Shown here one piece after another: positions 45,640-56,913 of a DNA stretch of 64,000 nucleotides; position 1 is the stretch's first letter, and every line of letters starts with the position of its first letter. A program made the position numbers and the translations under genes. Below the pieces are notes generated by a model, which had not been told where the DNA came from, did no database searches, and saw only the letters and a list, made by a program, of their open reading frames with translations. The DNA lies in assembly GCF_024868665.1 (NCBI RefSeq), contig NC_079907.1:18285935-18349934 (forward strand), given 5' to 3'. Origin of the DNA: Triplophysa rosa (Eukaryota > Chordata > Actinopteri > Cypriniformes > Nemacheilidae).

Positions 45640-45930
45640 ACTGTAAAAAACATATATTTTTTTACAGTTTTTCCACATATCATGTCATAAAACTGTAATT
45701 TTACGGAATGTTTTATGTATTTTTAAAATACGGTCAAAAAACTTAAAATTACAGAAACATGTATACTGCAAATTTACAAGAAAACGGGGGAAACATGTAA
45801 TTTTACAGGGGAAACTGTTATTTTACGGTTTATTTTTCAGTTTGCTGTTATTTTACTGTTTATTTACAGGGGGAAAAATGTTGTTTTATGGTTTATTTCT
45901 GGTGCCCCAGCTATTTTTACGGGTTTTTTA
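45640..45930. repeat. ACAGT/TTTTAC-rich repeat, third unit
   Basis: Carries TTTTTACAGTTTTTCCACAT, AAATACGGTCAAAAA and AATTTACAAGAAAACGGGG, each with a near copy in 44880-45060. It also has repeated TTATTTTACGGTTTATTT pieces and ends near GTGCCCCAGC, as the first unit ends GAGCCCCAGC. Confidence 0.6.
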
Positions 45931-48900
45931 ACTTCCTATGTGTTACCTGTCAACGCCTTGCGTGAACTTCAAAGCTGATTGTATAATTGGAGTAACACAG
46001 GCAGTAGATTTTTGGAGCAGCTTGCTGTAGATACATAGTGTCCCTCAATCCCTGATGAGTGAGTTACATAAGAGAGAGAAAGACAGAGATGAATTCAGGT
46101 CGAAGAGTGACAAGGCAGAGCACAAAACAGATAGTCTTCGAGCAAGACCGACAGGAGAGATAGAGTGCTTGTACAAGTGACATAACAAGACACCCTGGAG
46201 TGCCACATATGGAGAGGTTGTGATTGTCTTGGTGAGGTACTGCTGGATTAACTGTAGTGCTTCTGTCTGGCCATATCAGATTATGATTACACAAGCACAG
46301 GGACCGTTCTGCTCCGACGCACTCTATTCCTGACTACAGAGCACGCTGCTCCAAAAATAAAATGCAATAACTGGCTTCTCACACACTGCAGTGTTGTGTT
46401 TTGGTGACGTCAACATGATTCTTTGCTCAGAGATGATGGATTTGCAAAGAGGGTCCCAACCCCGACAGAACACCAGCGTCCCCCGGTGGTGCATATGTGT
46501 CATTTGAGGGCTTTGTGAGTATGATGATCCAAGCAGAAACGTGACTTGCAAAGGTTGTGTATACATTAATGATGAACAAGACTGTGGTTTCCGTATAAAC
46601 ACATGATTAAATTTACAGGTGCATATACAGTATTCATCATTCATCGTCCTGGTGCATACTATTATGTTTGTGACAGTAAATTACATTACAAACATACTAC
46701 AGTTACTTTCAGCCCTTGACCAACCAACTATCAGCAAGAATATCTTTCAAAATCTAAAGGTGTGTCTTTTCAAAAACTTCCAACATCTACAGAGTTTCTA
46801 AATGACAAATGCACTGTGTAATAAGGCATATTGATTTTAAATATGTTTCATACATCAATCCCACTGTATGCACAGAGACAGTAAAACATTTTAAATTCTG
46901 ATGCATGTGTTATTAATTGCTTTAGGTTTAGACTGGAGTGGATGACCAATGTTGAAGATCTTAAAACCCTGAGTTGTGAACAATACTCTGTACAATGCTG
47001 ACATCTACTGGTTTGTTTTGAACATTGGCGTAGACTAGCACAGGCCCAATTAGATGCAGATCAAATGCGTTTTGTAAAATGTATAATGGGCTTAGCTGTG
47101 GACATGGTTTCCTGAATACCTCACATTACATTTTGTTTATTTTTTTAATGTTTAGCCTTTTTTACCTTGGAGGTCATGTACGAGCAAGATGCTTGTTTTT
47201 AGTGATGGCATGACAAAAGGATAGCCTATTGACTTCTTGAAAAACTAAAGGGTAAAATTAAGGTGAGTAAAAATAAACACGATAAGTTACACCTGAATAT
47301 ATAGAGGAGAGCAGGGATCATTGTAACGCTCAATAAATATATCAAAATCATGAATAATTGAATGCCATATAAGTCATGCACAATTCGATCCTCTACAGTA
47401 TGTTGTCCCACTGGGTCTCCCAAAATAGCAAACTGTTTCAACAACAATCAACTTCGTTTTTTTAAACAAGTACTGTAAAAATGTCTTTCTATACATTTTT
47501 TTTATTTTTTCAATAAATCATTTATACATTGTATATAAAAATCTATTAATTTTGGGCCCGTTTTATAATAACATACTAAAACTTGCTTCTGTCTGAATAT
47601 TTGTAACATCACTCTTTGGAAATTAATGTTCAAAGCATGAAGATGCACGGAGGAAAAGCTACCATCCATTTGCCATTCATATTGAATCATCGGTAAGGGG
47701 TCGCTCTTAAACTACTGTTGGATTTTACTCATGTTCTTATCCTTTTTATTTGGAAGGGGGTTTGAAGATGAGTGTGGGTGCTTTGAATGTAACATCGGTC
47801 ATGCAGGGAACACACATACTGATGATACAGCTCAAATGTATACTGCAAGTCGGGAGAAAGGCATCTGCTGAATGCATAATATGTAAATGCGCCTTTAATT
47901 GACCTGTAACTTACTTTCTAGCTAAGATTCTACATTTGTGACACTTCTAAAATGTCAAAGATGTTGAAAGCTAAATTTCAGGGGTTTAGGCTGAACATTT
48001 TCTGAATGAATTGCTCCCTGCTGCTTATGTGTCATTTGAACATTTTATCTTCATATGGTTACAAGGTTAATTTTGTTAACTGCAGTACATTAGTTAACCC
48101 CGAAATAACATTAATCTTATTGCATGTTTATTCCTATCACATTTTTTAGACATTAAATGCTGTAAAATATGTTGCTCCTTGTTGGTTTATGTTAGCTAAT
48201 ACAGTAACTAATGCTTATGAATGAGACTGTAAAGTATAGTTAATGGGTTTGCTTACCCCAAAAAAAAGTGTTACCATGAAATGAGACCCATCAGAAATGG
48301 TCAAATGTAACACACTGTACAAAATGTAGAAAAGCAGTTTTTTTCTTCCACAATAGGTAGGATAAGGCTCAATTAAGAATTCAGCCGAGGTCTTGCGAGG
48401 CAACAGAAGAGTAATTTAACAGACATTAGCCTTAAAAATGTTTACCAATTGTAAAACAACAGGAAGGAACTGTCTCAAAAAATAATTGAATAGAAGTGAA
48501 AATATGCTGTGCTACGCATATTAAGCTTTTGTTCTCTGGCCAAAATATGCTTACTGATGCCAAACATGTAAATAATTAAATACAATTAAAACATTTTTAA
48601 AGACTCCACAATGTTATTCGAGGTAACATTGTTGGTGCGTATCCCGCGGTGTAAACAATTATGGCTCCAAATTTCATTGAAACCAGACCTGTTTTCTAAT
48701 TATCAACCAATTAAGCAATTTTTTTTTACTAGCGAACCAAAATTACAAAGCCTAACACTAAAATGTTGTTTATAATATGTTGTGTTTTGTATAATACATT
48801 GGCAAACATCTGCTTTATTATTCGATGTTCGGTGGAGGCACGTCGCTGTGGGTCTGTCGTGTCTGTGGGGGCCAGATTGAAGTAACAGAACCCATGGAAC

Positions 48901-49443
48901 AGGAACTACCAGGTTAAATTCATTGAACAAGGTTTACATAACTCAGCACACACTTGGCAGATCAGAGACGTGCGTGAGGTTCCCATTAATCTGAATTGGA
49001 ATGGCACACATAGTGCCGTAAATTTTCTTTTATGATGCCAGGAGGATTTGCAGCTACAATGAACCATTTCTGCATTGCTGTATTTGCAACAGGAACATTT
49101 AAAGTACTGTGGGAAGCCTATATGTTTCCTTTGGGTGAGAGAAGGTATTCCCTGCTCAAGTTATTACCATCCTGAAAACTACAGGGCATTCAAGGACACA
49201 TCTCTCTCTTGCTCTGCCCTTTCTCGTTCTCTCGTCTGATATATGGACATTGAAAATTAGCCTTATACATCCTACTCATGAGCAGTTTAGCAGTCAAAAT
49301 AAGCTAAATAAGTCAAACTCATATGGGCATAGGGCACAACATTATTCAGTCATTGTCTTTAAAATAAAGCTAGAAGATGACATAGAAAAGGGACTCTCTA
49401 ACTGTGGGCTAAAGCAGTATTGTAGGGGAACTATGGCTAGGTA
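45931..49443. other. Non-genic stretch
   Basis: No gene is supported. A SINE tail with GGGAACACACATACTGATGA and GGCATCTGCTGAATGCATAA lies at about 47805-47890. Confidence 0.5.
47805..47890 (+). repeat. HE1-like SINE tail
   Basis: The order GGGAACACACATACTGAT, then GCAAGTCGGGAGAAAGGC, then ATCTGCTGAATGCATAA follows the 3' half of fish HE1-type SINEs. The tRNA head is missing. Confidence 0.55.
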
Positions 49444-49834
49444 AAAGGGATAGTTCAACCAAAAATGAAAATTCTGTCATCATTGACTCACCCTCCAAAC
49501 CTGTATTAATTTCTTTGTTCTGTCGAACACAAAGAATATTTGGAAGAATGTTAGCAACTGATATTTCTGGGACATCATTGACTACGACAATAAAAAAGTG
49601 GTACTTTTGCTGTTGTTGTTCTGTTGAACACAAAATTAGATTGATTCAAATTGTTTAAGAATTTAGGAAAGCAAACAGTTCTGGTGCACCTTTGACTACC
49701 ATTACAATTTTTCCTACTACGGTATTGGATGATGTACCAGAACTGAAAATAACTAAAATTCTTCCAAATATCTTCCTTTGAGTTCAGCAGAACAAAGTAA
49801 TTTATACAGGTTTGGAACAAGTTGATCCCTTTAA
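49444..49834. repeat. Palindromic MITE, copy D
   Basis: The longest copy. It begins AAAGGGATAGTTCAACCAAA with ATTCTGTCATCATTGACTCA and ends near TTGATCCCTTTAA. Halves are inverted, with expanded middle sequence. Confidence 0.75.
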
Positions 49835-51075
49835 GCCAAAATTTTCAAATATTTCTTTAAAAATAGATTTCAAATACAATATATTCAATATATGATCATC
49901 TTACCTTCACCACAATATGATTGGCAAGTTTTTGGTTACCCACATGAGAAATTACCACAGTACACTATATCATTTTTCACATTGTAGTATACTATTCAGT
50001 AACTATAGTAACCTTTTAAACTGTAGTATATTTTAATATTTATATGGGAAGTAGAAGAACCATTTTTGACTGTATGGTTCCATAAAGAACTTTAAATATC
50101 ATACTAAAGATTTTTATAGTGGAAAGGGGTTTTACAGATTATTACAATTTTCTTTGGAGAACTTCTTTTGAAGATTTTTCAATGACACTGTTCTGAAGAA
50201 CCCTTTAAGCACATTTATTTTTTAAGAGTCACTGTTCCTCACTGATGAATATTCAGCCATGTCCCTCACATTAAAAAATAAACTAAAAAAGCATCTTGTC
50301 TTTTAACACTTAACAGGAACATGTTAAATGTTTACTCTGTATGTAATATTTACAGTAGTACAGTAGTGGGACCTAATGGATAGTATCTTAAATGGATAGT
50401 ATCCCTTTAAGATCACTTTATTGTTTTCCTCATTTTTGTAAGTTGCTTTGCATAAAAAGCATCTGCTAAAGCCACAAAAGTAAATATATACTGTATGTCT
50501 TTTCAAATTCTGAATGACATGCACCATATTCAGAAATAATCTTACGGTTTGCATAACCAGCAAAAAAAAACGAAAGTCTCGCTTTTGATATTTTTCTATT
50601 CTGCCACTCCTTGGCTTTAAGGTCACGGGTTTGCTTTCTACCGCCTGCGGCAGGCATCTTTTGAAGCCCACCCTGAAAAACTATCGGGAAACCATCTGTT
50701 AGGACATTAGATCTCCGGCAGAGGAAGTCCCAAATGTTCAAACCTCATATCCAAACAGTTCTTCATCTTCCAACTCCCCCCCCCTTAACTCAGCATGGCC
50801 CTCCGTCTGAGGTCCGTGTGTGGTAGTCTGCTGGAATGAGCTGAGGGGCCCCTTCCCCGTCTGGGACCACTTGAGTGAAATGTCTACAGCTTTATCAGCA
50901 GAACTCGAACTTAAGATGAGGTCACAGACTATTATTTGCGATAAATGTACATTTTTATGACACTTTTTATTGAAAATTAATATAATTATTTGATAAAACT
51001 GATACTTCCATTTCTACAGAGATTGAATTAGATTAATGATGTGTCTATAGTGTGATCTTAATGCCACAATTGTGA

Positions 51076-51112
<37 letters not shown>

Positions 51113-51217
51113 TATATTATATTACTTTAAATTACTCATTTAGCTGGATGAATACTGCATTTGTTTTGTGAATGCTTCACAATTGCTATCATGAACTGTC
51201 GGACAAGTATGGGAATT
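49835..51217. other. Non-genic stretch
   Basis: A SINE-like scrap (TAAGTTGCTTTGCATAAAAA, AGCATCTGCTAAA) lies at about 50439-50475, and a (TA)n microsatellite at 51078-51120. No gene is supported. Confidence 0.5.
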
Positions 51218-52577
51218 CAATTGAGGTTCAAAACTTTATTTTTTCATTCCACAATACAAATCACAACAGACACGGAACAAGTTAGATTACAAAAAGAGAA
51301 CTGTAAAAACATGTAAGTGCTTATAAGAAATGCCAGTCAGCCTTTTGGTTCCTCACACAAAAAAGTAAAAATAAATAGCTTAAAAATAAAGATGGTCTGT
51401 ACTGAATCATATACACTCAAGTTTTTCTACACAAGTAAGGCTTAAACAAGAGGGCAAAGACATTTTTTCTCTCCTGAAGTTGACATTACAGCCACGGAAA
51501 AAAAATTAAGAGACCATTCCAAATTTACATTGAATCAGCATTTCTAGATGTATTGTGGCCATTCCAGTCCCGTGTCTGTTGAATTTCAACAAAATCAAAC
51601 CTCAGGAATGAAATAAAGTCATCCAACAGCAATGAGAAAGACTGACAGCATGACAAGAGACGTGATCAAAATCAAGGATTTGACATAAAAAATGATTGTT
51701 GTATTTTTCCTAAATACATGTAGAAATATTACTGTTGTATTGCTTACGAGTGAATATAAACTTGTTTTCTTTGCAGTATTTGAGGTCTGAAGGCATCAAA
51801 CAGAGCAGCTTTTCTGTCATTTTGACCTGTTTTCATTTTCTGCAAATAAATGCAAATAGAAACAATATTTTTAATTGACATTGGGAGAAATATTGTTAGT
51901 AGTTCACAGAATAAAACAAAACTTGTCATTGTACCTAAACACATACCTATAAATAGTAAATTCAGAAAAACTGAAAAGGGTCTGTGAAATGGTCTCTTAA
52001 TTTTATATTCAATATTATACAACTCAACTAAGTGCATTAAGCAGATCTATAGTAACTTTATAACACACTCATTTTATGAATCAACAATCTTTTAAAGTTC
52101 TACTGAGCAGAAAGAAATACATAAAAATAGAAACTGAAGTGCAAGGTAATTTAGCAAAATCAAAATCATAAAATGAGACAGCGTTACAAAAATGTGCCCA
52201 AAATGAATGATCAAGAAAAGTATTGTTACTTTTTATATTTATAGGGCAGGCATAGAGCTCCTTTTGAAGTCAGTAACGTAAGTGCACTGGGATTTTACCA
52301 GATGGGTTTGATTAATGGATCCTATGTCCACAAACATGTTCCTTTACTTTAACATGCGGGATACTGCAAAGGCAACACTAATAAAACTGTTCAAAGTTGA
52401 CGTCGCTCAACCGGTTAACAATTCTATTCATGCTATACAAAAGCAATTCCTAGAAGTTGCAGGGACACCAGAACTGTACATTAAGACCAATTCTTGTCAA
52501 ATCATTGATCAAATCAGTATTTTATGTTTCAATCTCATGAGAAGTATATTCGAAATTATTGCTTGAAATCTAAAGTC
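51218..52577 (-). other. wfikkn2: Candidate wfikkn2 3' UTR
   Basis: From the stop codon to a minus-strand AATAAA at 51235-51240, followed within about 20 bases by a plausible cleavage region. The 1.36-kb length is inferred, and no earlier strong AATAAA was noted. RNA data would decide it. Confidence 0.45.
51235..51240 (-). terminator. Candidate wfikkn2 polyadenylation signal
   Basis: AATAAA on the minus strand, the first clear signal downstream of the coding region. Confidence 0.4.
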
Positions 52578-54083
52578 CTATTGAACGAACTCTTTCAAAA
52601 TGTCACATGTATTTTTATTGATGACCTCACGGAGCTTGCGGACACGTCTGGGGCTGGAGATGGTGATGAAGCTGTCGGGCTGCAGGACGGCCATGCCATT
52701 ATGCACTTCACCCATGATGATGATCTGACCATCTGCAGTGGTGACGTTAGGACACGGGCAGGTCCAGTCCATATTTTGCAATGTCACTTCCAATGGCTCC
52801 TTCCCAAAGAACTTCAACCCCATTTTCTCATCCTTCAGGATCTCCTCCATGGTGATCAAAGCGAGACCAGAGTCCTGGTCCTCCGTCAGCTCCGTCATGC
52901 GTCCCAGAATGACAAAATCGCTTTTACAGAAGCTGGTCACCATCTTGTGCCGTGACTTGCACGGCTTGCACTGGTGGGTCTTTGGAAATGGACAGGCGTC
53001 CTCGCATGCTTCTTTGGTCTTGAAGTTGTTCTCGTTGCCTTTACAACCACCGTAAATGAAAGGTTGGCACTGCTGCTGGAAGCCGCTGTAGGCCCATCGC
53101 GGTTCATATGCTTTGCAAGGCCCCTGATAGCTGGGAAGGTTACACGGGGCCGCAAGTTCTTTGCGGCATGATGACATGCATCCCTCATACGTGTCAAAGT
53201 GATTCCGGTTTTTGTTGCAGTTACTGTACGTGAAGGTGTTGCAGTTGTTCCTCTGGGGGTCGTAAAACCAACTCAGCGTCTCTTCTCCGCAGTCGTCACT
53301 ATCAGGCGCCTTGAAGCACTCCTCAACCGGGAAACTTGTTGAGTTATTCAGCTCTTCTTTTAAAACCGGATCTCTCTGGACTACAGAGAGTGGAAAGTGA
53401 GCTTGGACCGAGCCGCCTGTGTTTGTGGCCGTGCAGGTGTAAATACCCGCATCTTGCGGTTGGGCGTTGTAAATAACCAGCTGGCCGATATTGGTGACGA
53501 CCACGTTTCCATGTACGTGGTTGGGTTTAATGACCACATTGCTTTGCCCCTCCACCTGCTTCTCCCAGGTTATCTCAGGCTTCGGACGACCAGCAACTTC
53601 ACAAAGGAAGCTGGCTGTCTCACCGACAAACACAGACTGTTGTGTCGGGCTTCCCAACATTAGAGGAGCATGCACATCTAACGGCGTGGTGTGCTGCAGG
53701 GCCGTCGTGGGTAAGGCGGTGGTGCCGGCAGGCAGGGGGCTTGTGTTGGGCCAGGTGAGATGGAACCTGCATGTTACAACAGATAAGGAGATGCCCTTGG
53801 AGCAGGCTTCAGCATCCATGTAGCACTTGTTGTAATAGGTCATGCCATCTGAGGCACACGTGAAGTGGGGTTCTCTCTCACAGCGGTCACGGCACTTGCA
53901 CACGGGCTGTCCGTCCCAGATGTCACACTCAGAGCCCTGCTGGGTGCACATGAATTTGTCACAAGTTGCTTCCTTTGGCATACCCATTGGCCCTTTCTTT
54001 CCCGCAACATCTATGTAGCGCGCTGCCACACAGCTTCGATTACCACAAACATTGGCACAGCATTTTTCAAACGGTTCACACTC
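52578..54083 (-). CDS. wfikkn2: wfikkn2 exon 2: most of the WFIKKN2/GASP-1-like protein
   Basis: Exon 2 encodes 501 of 568 residues. Together with exon 1 the domain order is signal peptide, WAP (about 35-90, split by the intron), Kazal/follistatin (120-171), Ig (208-302), Kunitz 1 (322-372), Kunitz 2 (380-430) and NTR (438-563). Human WFIKKN2 is of similar length. Kunitz 2 has GPCKAYEPRWAY with Lys at the P1 position, suggesting trypsin-like protease inhibition; Kunitz 1 has Gly there and is probably not inhibitory. The Ig domain has the FLCEVAG and GIYTCTA cysteines. Possible N-glycosylation sites are NTS, NST and NVT. The family is secreted and binds GDF8 (myostatin) and GDF11, restraining them. 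The acceptor CTTCAG precedes GAGTGTGAA. The frame is intact and ends at a stop at 52578. WFIKKN2 is preferred over WFIKKN1 by overall resemblance; the a/b paralogue is undecided. Confidence 0.95.
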   Translation of the reverse strand, partial: ECEPFEKCCANVCGNRSCVAARYIDVAGKKGPMGMPKEATCDKFMCTQQGSECDIWDGQPVCKCRDRCEREPHFTCASDGMTYYNKCYMDAEACSKGISLSVVTCRFHLTWPNTSPLPAGTTALPTTALQHTTPLDVHAPLMLGSPTQQSVFVGETASFLCEVAGRPKPEITWEKQVEGQSNVVIKPNHVHGNVVVTNIGQLVIYNAQPQDAGIYTCTATNTGGSVQAHFPLSVVQRDPVLKEELNNSTSFPVEECFKAPDSDDCGEETLSWFYDPQRNNCNTFTYSNCNKNRNHFDTYEGCMSSCRKELAAPCNLPSYQGPCKAYEPRWAYSGFQQQCQPFIYGGCKGNENNFKTKEACEDACPFPKTHQCKPCKSRHKMVTSFCKSDFVILGRMTELTEDQDSGLALITMEEILKDEKMGLKFFGKEPLEVTLQNMDWTCPCPNVTTADGQIIIMGEVHNGMAVLQPDSFITISSPRRVRKLREVINKNTCDILKEFVQ

Positions 54084-54330
54084 CTGAAGGACAAAAGCAC
54101 AGATGGGGAATTTTAAAGATTACAAAATGCAACATGCTACATAAATCATTTTGTTAATTCTGTAGACAAACTAAAATAAATATACAGAGAAAACAAAATT
54201 TGTAAAGTCCTATTTGTGCTTATTATATATCTGGTAAATAAATATCAAGTACAATAGACACACTACATGCATGCAAACAAAGATTTTCAGTGAATTTTGA
54301 AAATGAATTAAAATGAATGAAATGTCAAAC
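54084..54330 (-). other. wfikkn2 intron
   Basis: 247 bp, phase 0, with donor GACCAG|GTTTGA at 54331/54330 and acceptor CCTTCAG|GAG at 54084/54083. It splits the WAP domain, the place where this gene family has its only coding intron. Confidence 0.92.
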
Positions 54331-54531
54331 CTGGTCAGATTCACATTCTCGCGTGCAGGTGCTCATTGCGTCAACCCACAAATTTGGGTTCATGTCGTTT
54401 GGACAAATCCCTGCGTGGGAATACGCAACTCTTTGCAAAGCCATGCCTTTTACGCATTGACTGTCCAAAAATAGAAACAAAAAGTGTGCCGCCACGAACC
54501 AGATCCAACGAGGAAAGAGCATCCACCACAT
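54331..54531 (-). CDS. wfikkn2: wfikkn2 exon 1: signal peptide and start of WAP domain
   Basis: 67 codons from the ATG at 54531. Residues 1-27 are hydrophobic and Trp/Phe-rich (MWWMLFPRWIWFVAAHFLFL), a clear secretion signal. The mature part contains SHAGICPNDMNPNLWVDA, highly conserved in WFIKKN proteins, and ends ESDQ at the donor site. The start is chosen because it gives the signal peptide and is the first ATG downstream of the TATA box. Confidence 0.93.
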
Positions 54532-54654
54532 GTCGCAAGGCAGAAATAAGAAATTATTATAACGAACTTTTATTGAAACAGCTGAGCCAAACTGAGAGCT
54601 TCCAAGCAGAAGAAATATCCTAGATATGCTGCATACTGTGTGTGGCGATCTCTG

Positions 54655-54662
54655 TATTTATA
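54655..54662 (-). promoter_or_regulatory. wfikkn2 TATA box
   Basis: TATAAATA on the minus strand, about 124 bases upstream of the ATG. It predicts a transcription start near 54628 and a 5' UTR of about 100 bases. Positional inference only. Confidence 0.55.
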
Positions 54663-54663
54663 C

Positions 54664-56911
54664 TCTAATAGTTTTAAATACTTAAGCAACTGAGCTATTC
54701 CCCTGACCACCAAACTCGCCCTTACGCGCAAATGACAGTTATGAATTACTCTGTAGTTCTAGTGAGGATTAAAAACATCTGCCCCAGAGTTGGGTTGGTA
54801 CTAGGACACCTGCCTCTCTTTGAAAGTACTGTAGCTTGATTTAACCCTTTATCCTCATAATGCGCGCACCAGAGGAGCTGAGAGCGCGCGTGTGAATTGT
54901 GAGAGTTTCTCCTCGCGTAGGATTCTTTCAGTGACAACAGTGCAGTAATCTAACCTATTTTAAACTATAATACAACTAAAAATAATAACGCCATTCATTC
55001 ATATATTCGAATCATTGGTTCTTAGAAAGAGAAAGATAGACACAAAATACACTGAGGTAGAATTGGATATGCAATGTCGATTTACATCTAGAATGAAACG
55101 TAGATGTCACAAGAATATCTGACAAAAAAATTCAGTGCAGTGGTTTAGTTTGTTTTTTGCTTTGTTTATTTTAATACATATTATTCATACACGCCCATTC
55201 AAGTAATACAAATACCTCATAGAAGAAGGTATCCCCTATATGATAGGCTACATTATATTGTTATGACATTTTAAAATAGGTTACATCTATAGTTAGATGT
55301 GCTTGGTTTACCACGTAAACAACCTAAAAATGTTACAGAGCCAAAACAGACGAAAAACTCCAAACCTGTGTTTTGAAGCATGAACTGTAAAGCATTTTTT
55401 AATGATTAAACCCTCAGCATCCAGCCCAGGTTACGCGCAGCACATGTCCTGAACCCCACAGCCCCTGCATAAGAAAATCTATTTATGTCAAAACACGAAT
55501 GCTGATTAACGAAAGGCTGCATAACTCTGACAAAAATGAGCCTGGGAAAAGAAAGATAATTATTCACAATGCCGTTCAGCGAAAATCTCACGTCGTCGTT
55601 ACGCACTGTAAAAGGCGCGTTTTTATTCACTTTTACTCACTTTGTGCTGCCAACCAACTACAATGTAAAGTAAAACGTCAGGAATTAGCGCAACAATGAC
55701 ACACAGTGGTACATTAATGACTACTAAGCTTCTAAAGACCAAAACTGGGTAAATTTTGTGCTACTGTTTAATCACTGAAGGCTGCGCATTAAATTTCACC
55801 TTATTTAACCCCAGTAACCATAGAGTGCCTGTTTGTACACCATTATAGCTATCTGCTTTAGAAAATACATTTTAAGTGTTACTCAAATATTATTTCTCAG
55901 AAGGGAAAACATCAATGTTTGGTCAAGAGGACAAACTATTAATTATGAAAATTCTATAACCCCCTATGGTTATAAAAATGCCTCTAAGAAGCTACTGGTA
56001 GTGTGAGGTTTTTCAAGATTTTAAAAGAAAAATACACAATGAATATAATTCATTCTTGGTTTATTCATTGCCCTGATATGGACAAAGTGAAGGTGCATCA
56101 GTTCTGTTTCTACAATACATTTGTAGACATGATCTAACAGTAAGTTGCTTTATTAGATGAGCTTTGTGAATGTGCCAGCATTTTAACAAACCTAAATATA
56201 CAGGAGTACAGGAGACTGTATAAACAGTCTCTATATAATATCCCGCCTCAGGTGTTTGGATCCAAATATATCATTAACTGAACGTCTAACAACACATCAG
56301 TATCTTTTTAAGCATTTCAGAGGAAATATGTTCCACCAAAGTAAATGTGCAGGTTCAGAGGAGTATGGCCTCCGGCAGGAATAAAAAGCTTTCATGGGGC
56401 CGCTTCTAACTGCTGGCACATTGATAACATACTGCAATACCAACTAAGACTTCTTATTCTTTGATTGATTGCTAAAAGAGTAGCTACAACACAGTGCATT
56501 CTTTCACGTATCGACTTTGGAGGGAGATTACCTTACTTGCCCTCTATGGAGGCAACACATGATGCATTTGTTGAAGGAAATATTTCAATGGGAGCAAAAT
56601 TTAATAAACTCTTGTCAGTCTGAGGACTGATTCAACCTCAGGCTGTAGGTTGAAAATAATAGGCTGATTATTTTTGAAAGAGATCTCAATGGAGTCTATT
56701 CATAGGCTAAAATCATACACTTCAAAAATCATTTTGACTATCAAAACAAACTAACAAATGAATGGGTCAAAATACAATATTACAGCATTAAAACATCAAT
56801 ATATTTTAGATGTAGACATGAGTTTAATTAGTGTAGATTGATACATTTTTGTGGTACAATATATTTGTTAATATACTGTACATATATATTTATTTTTTAT
56901 TACAAATGACA
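54664..56911. other. wfikkn2 upstream non-genic region
   Basis: No ORF or recognisable repeat is supported. It may contain promoter-proximal or enhancer sequence, which cannot be judged without conservation data. Confidence 0.5.
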
Positions 56912-56913
56912 TA

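Noticed and set aside
52524..54116. Plus-strand frames over wfikkn2
   Set aside because: Antisense shadows of a well-supported minus-strand gene; no independent motifs.
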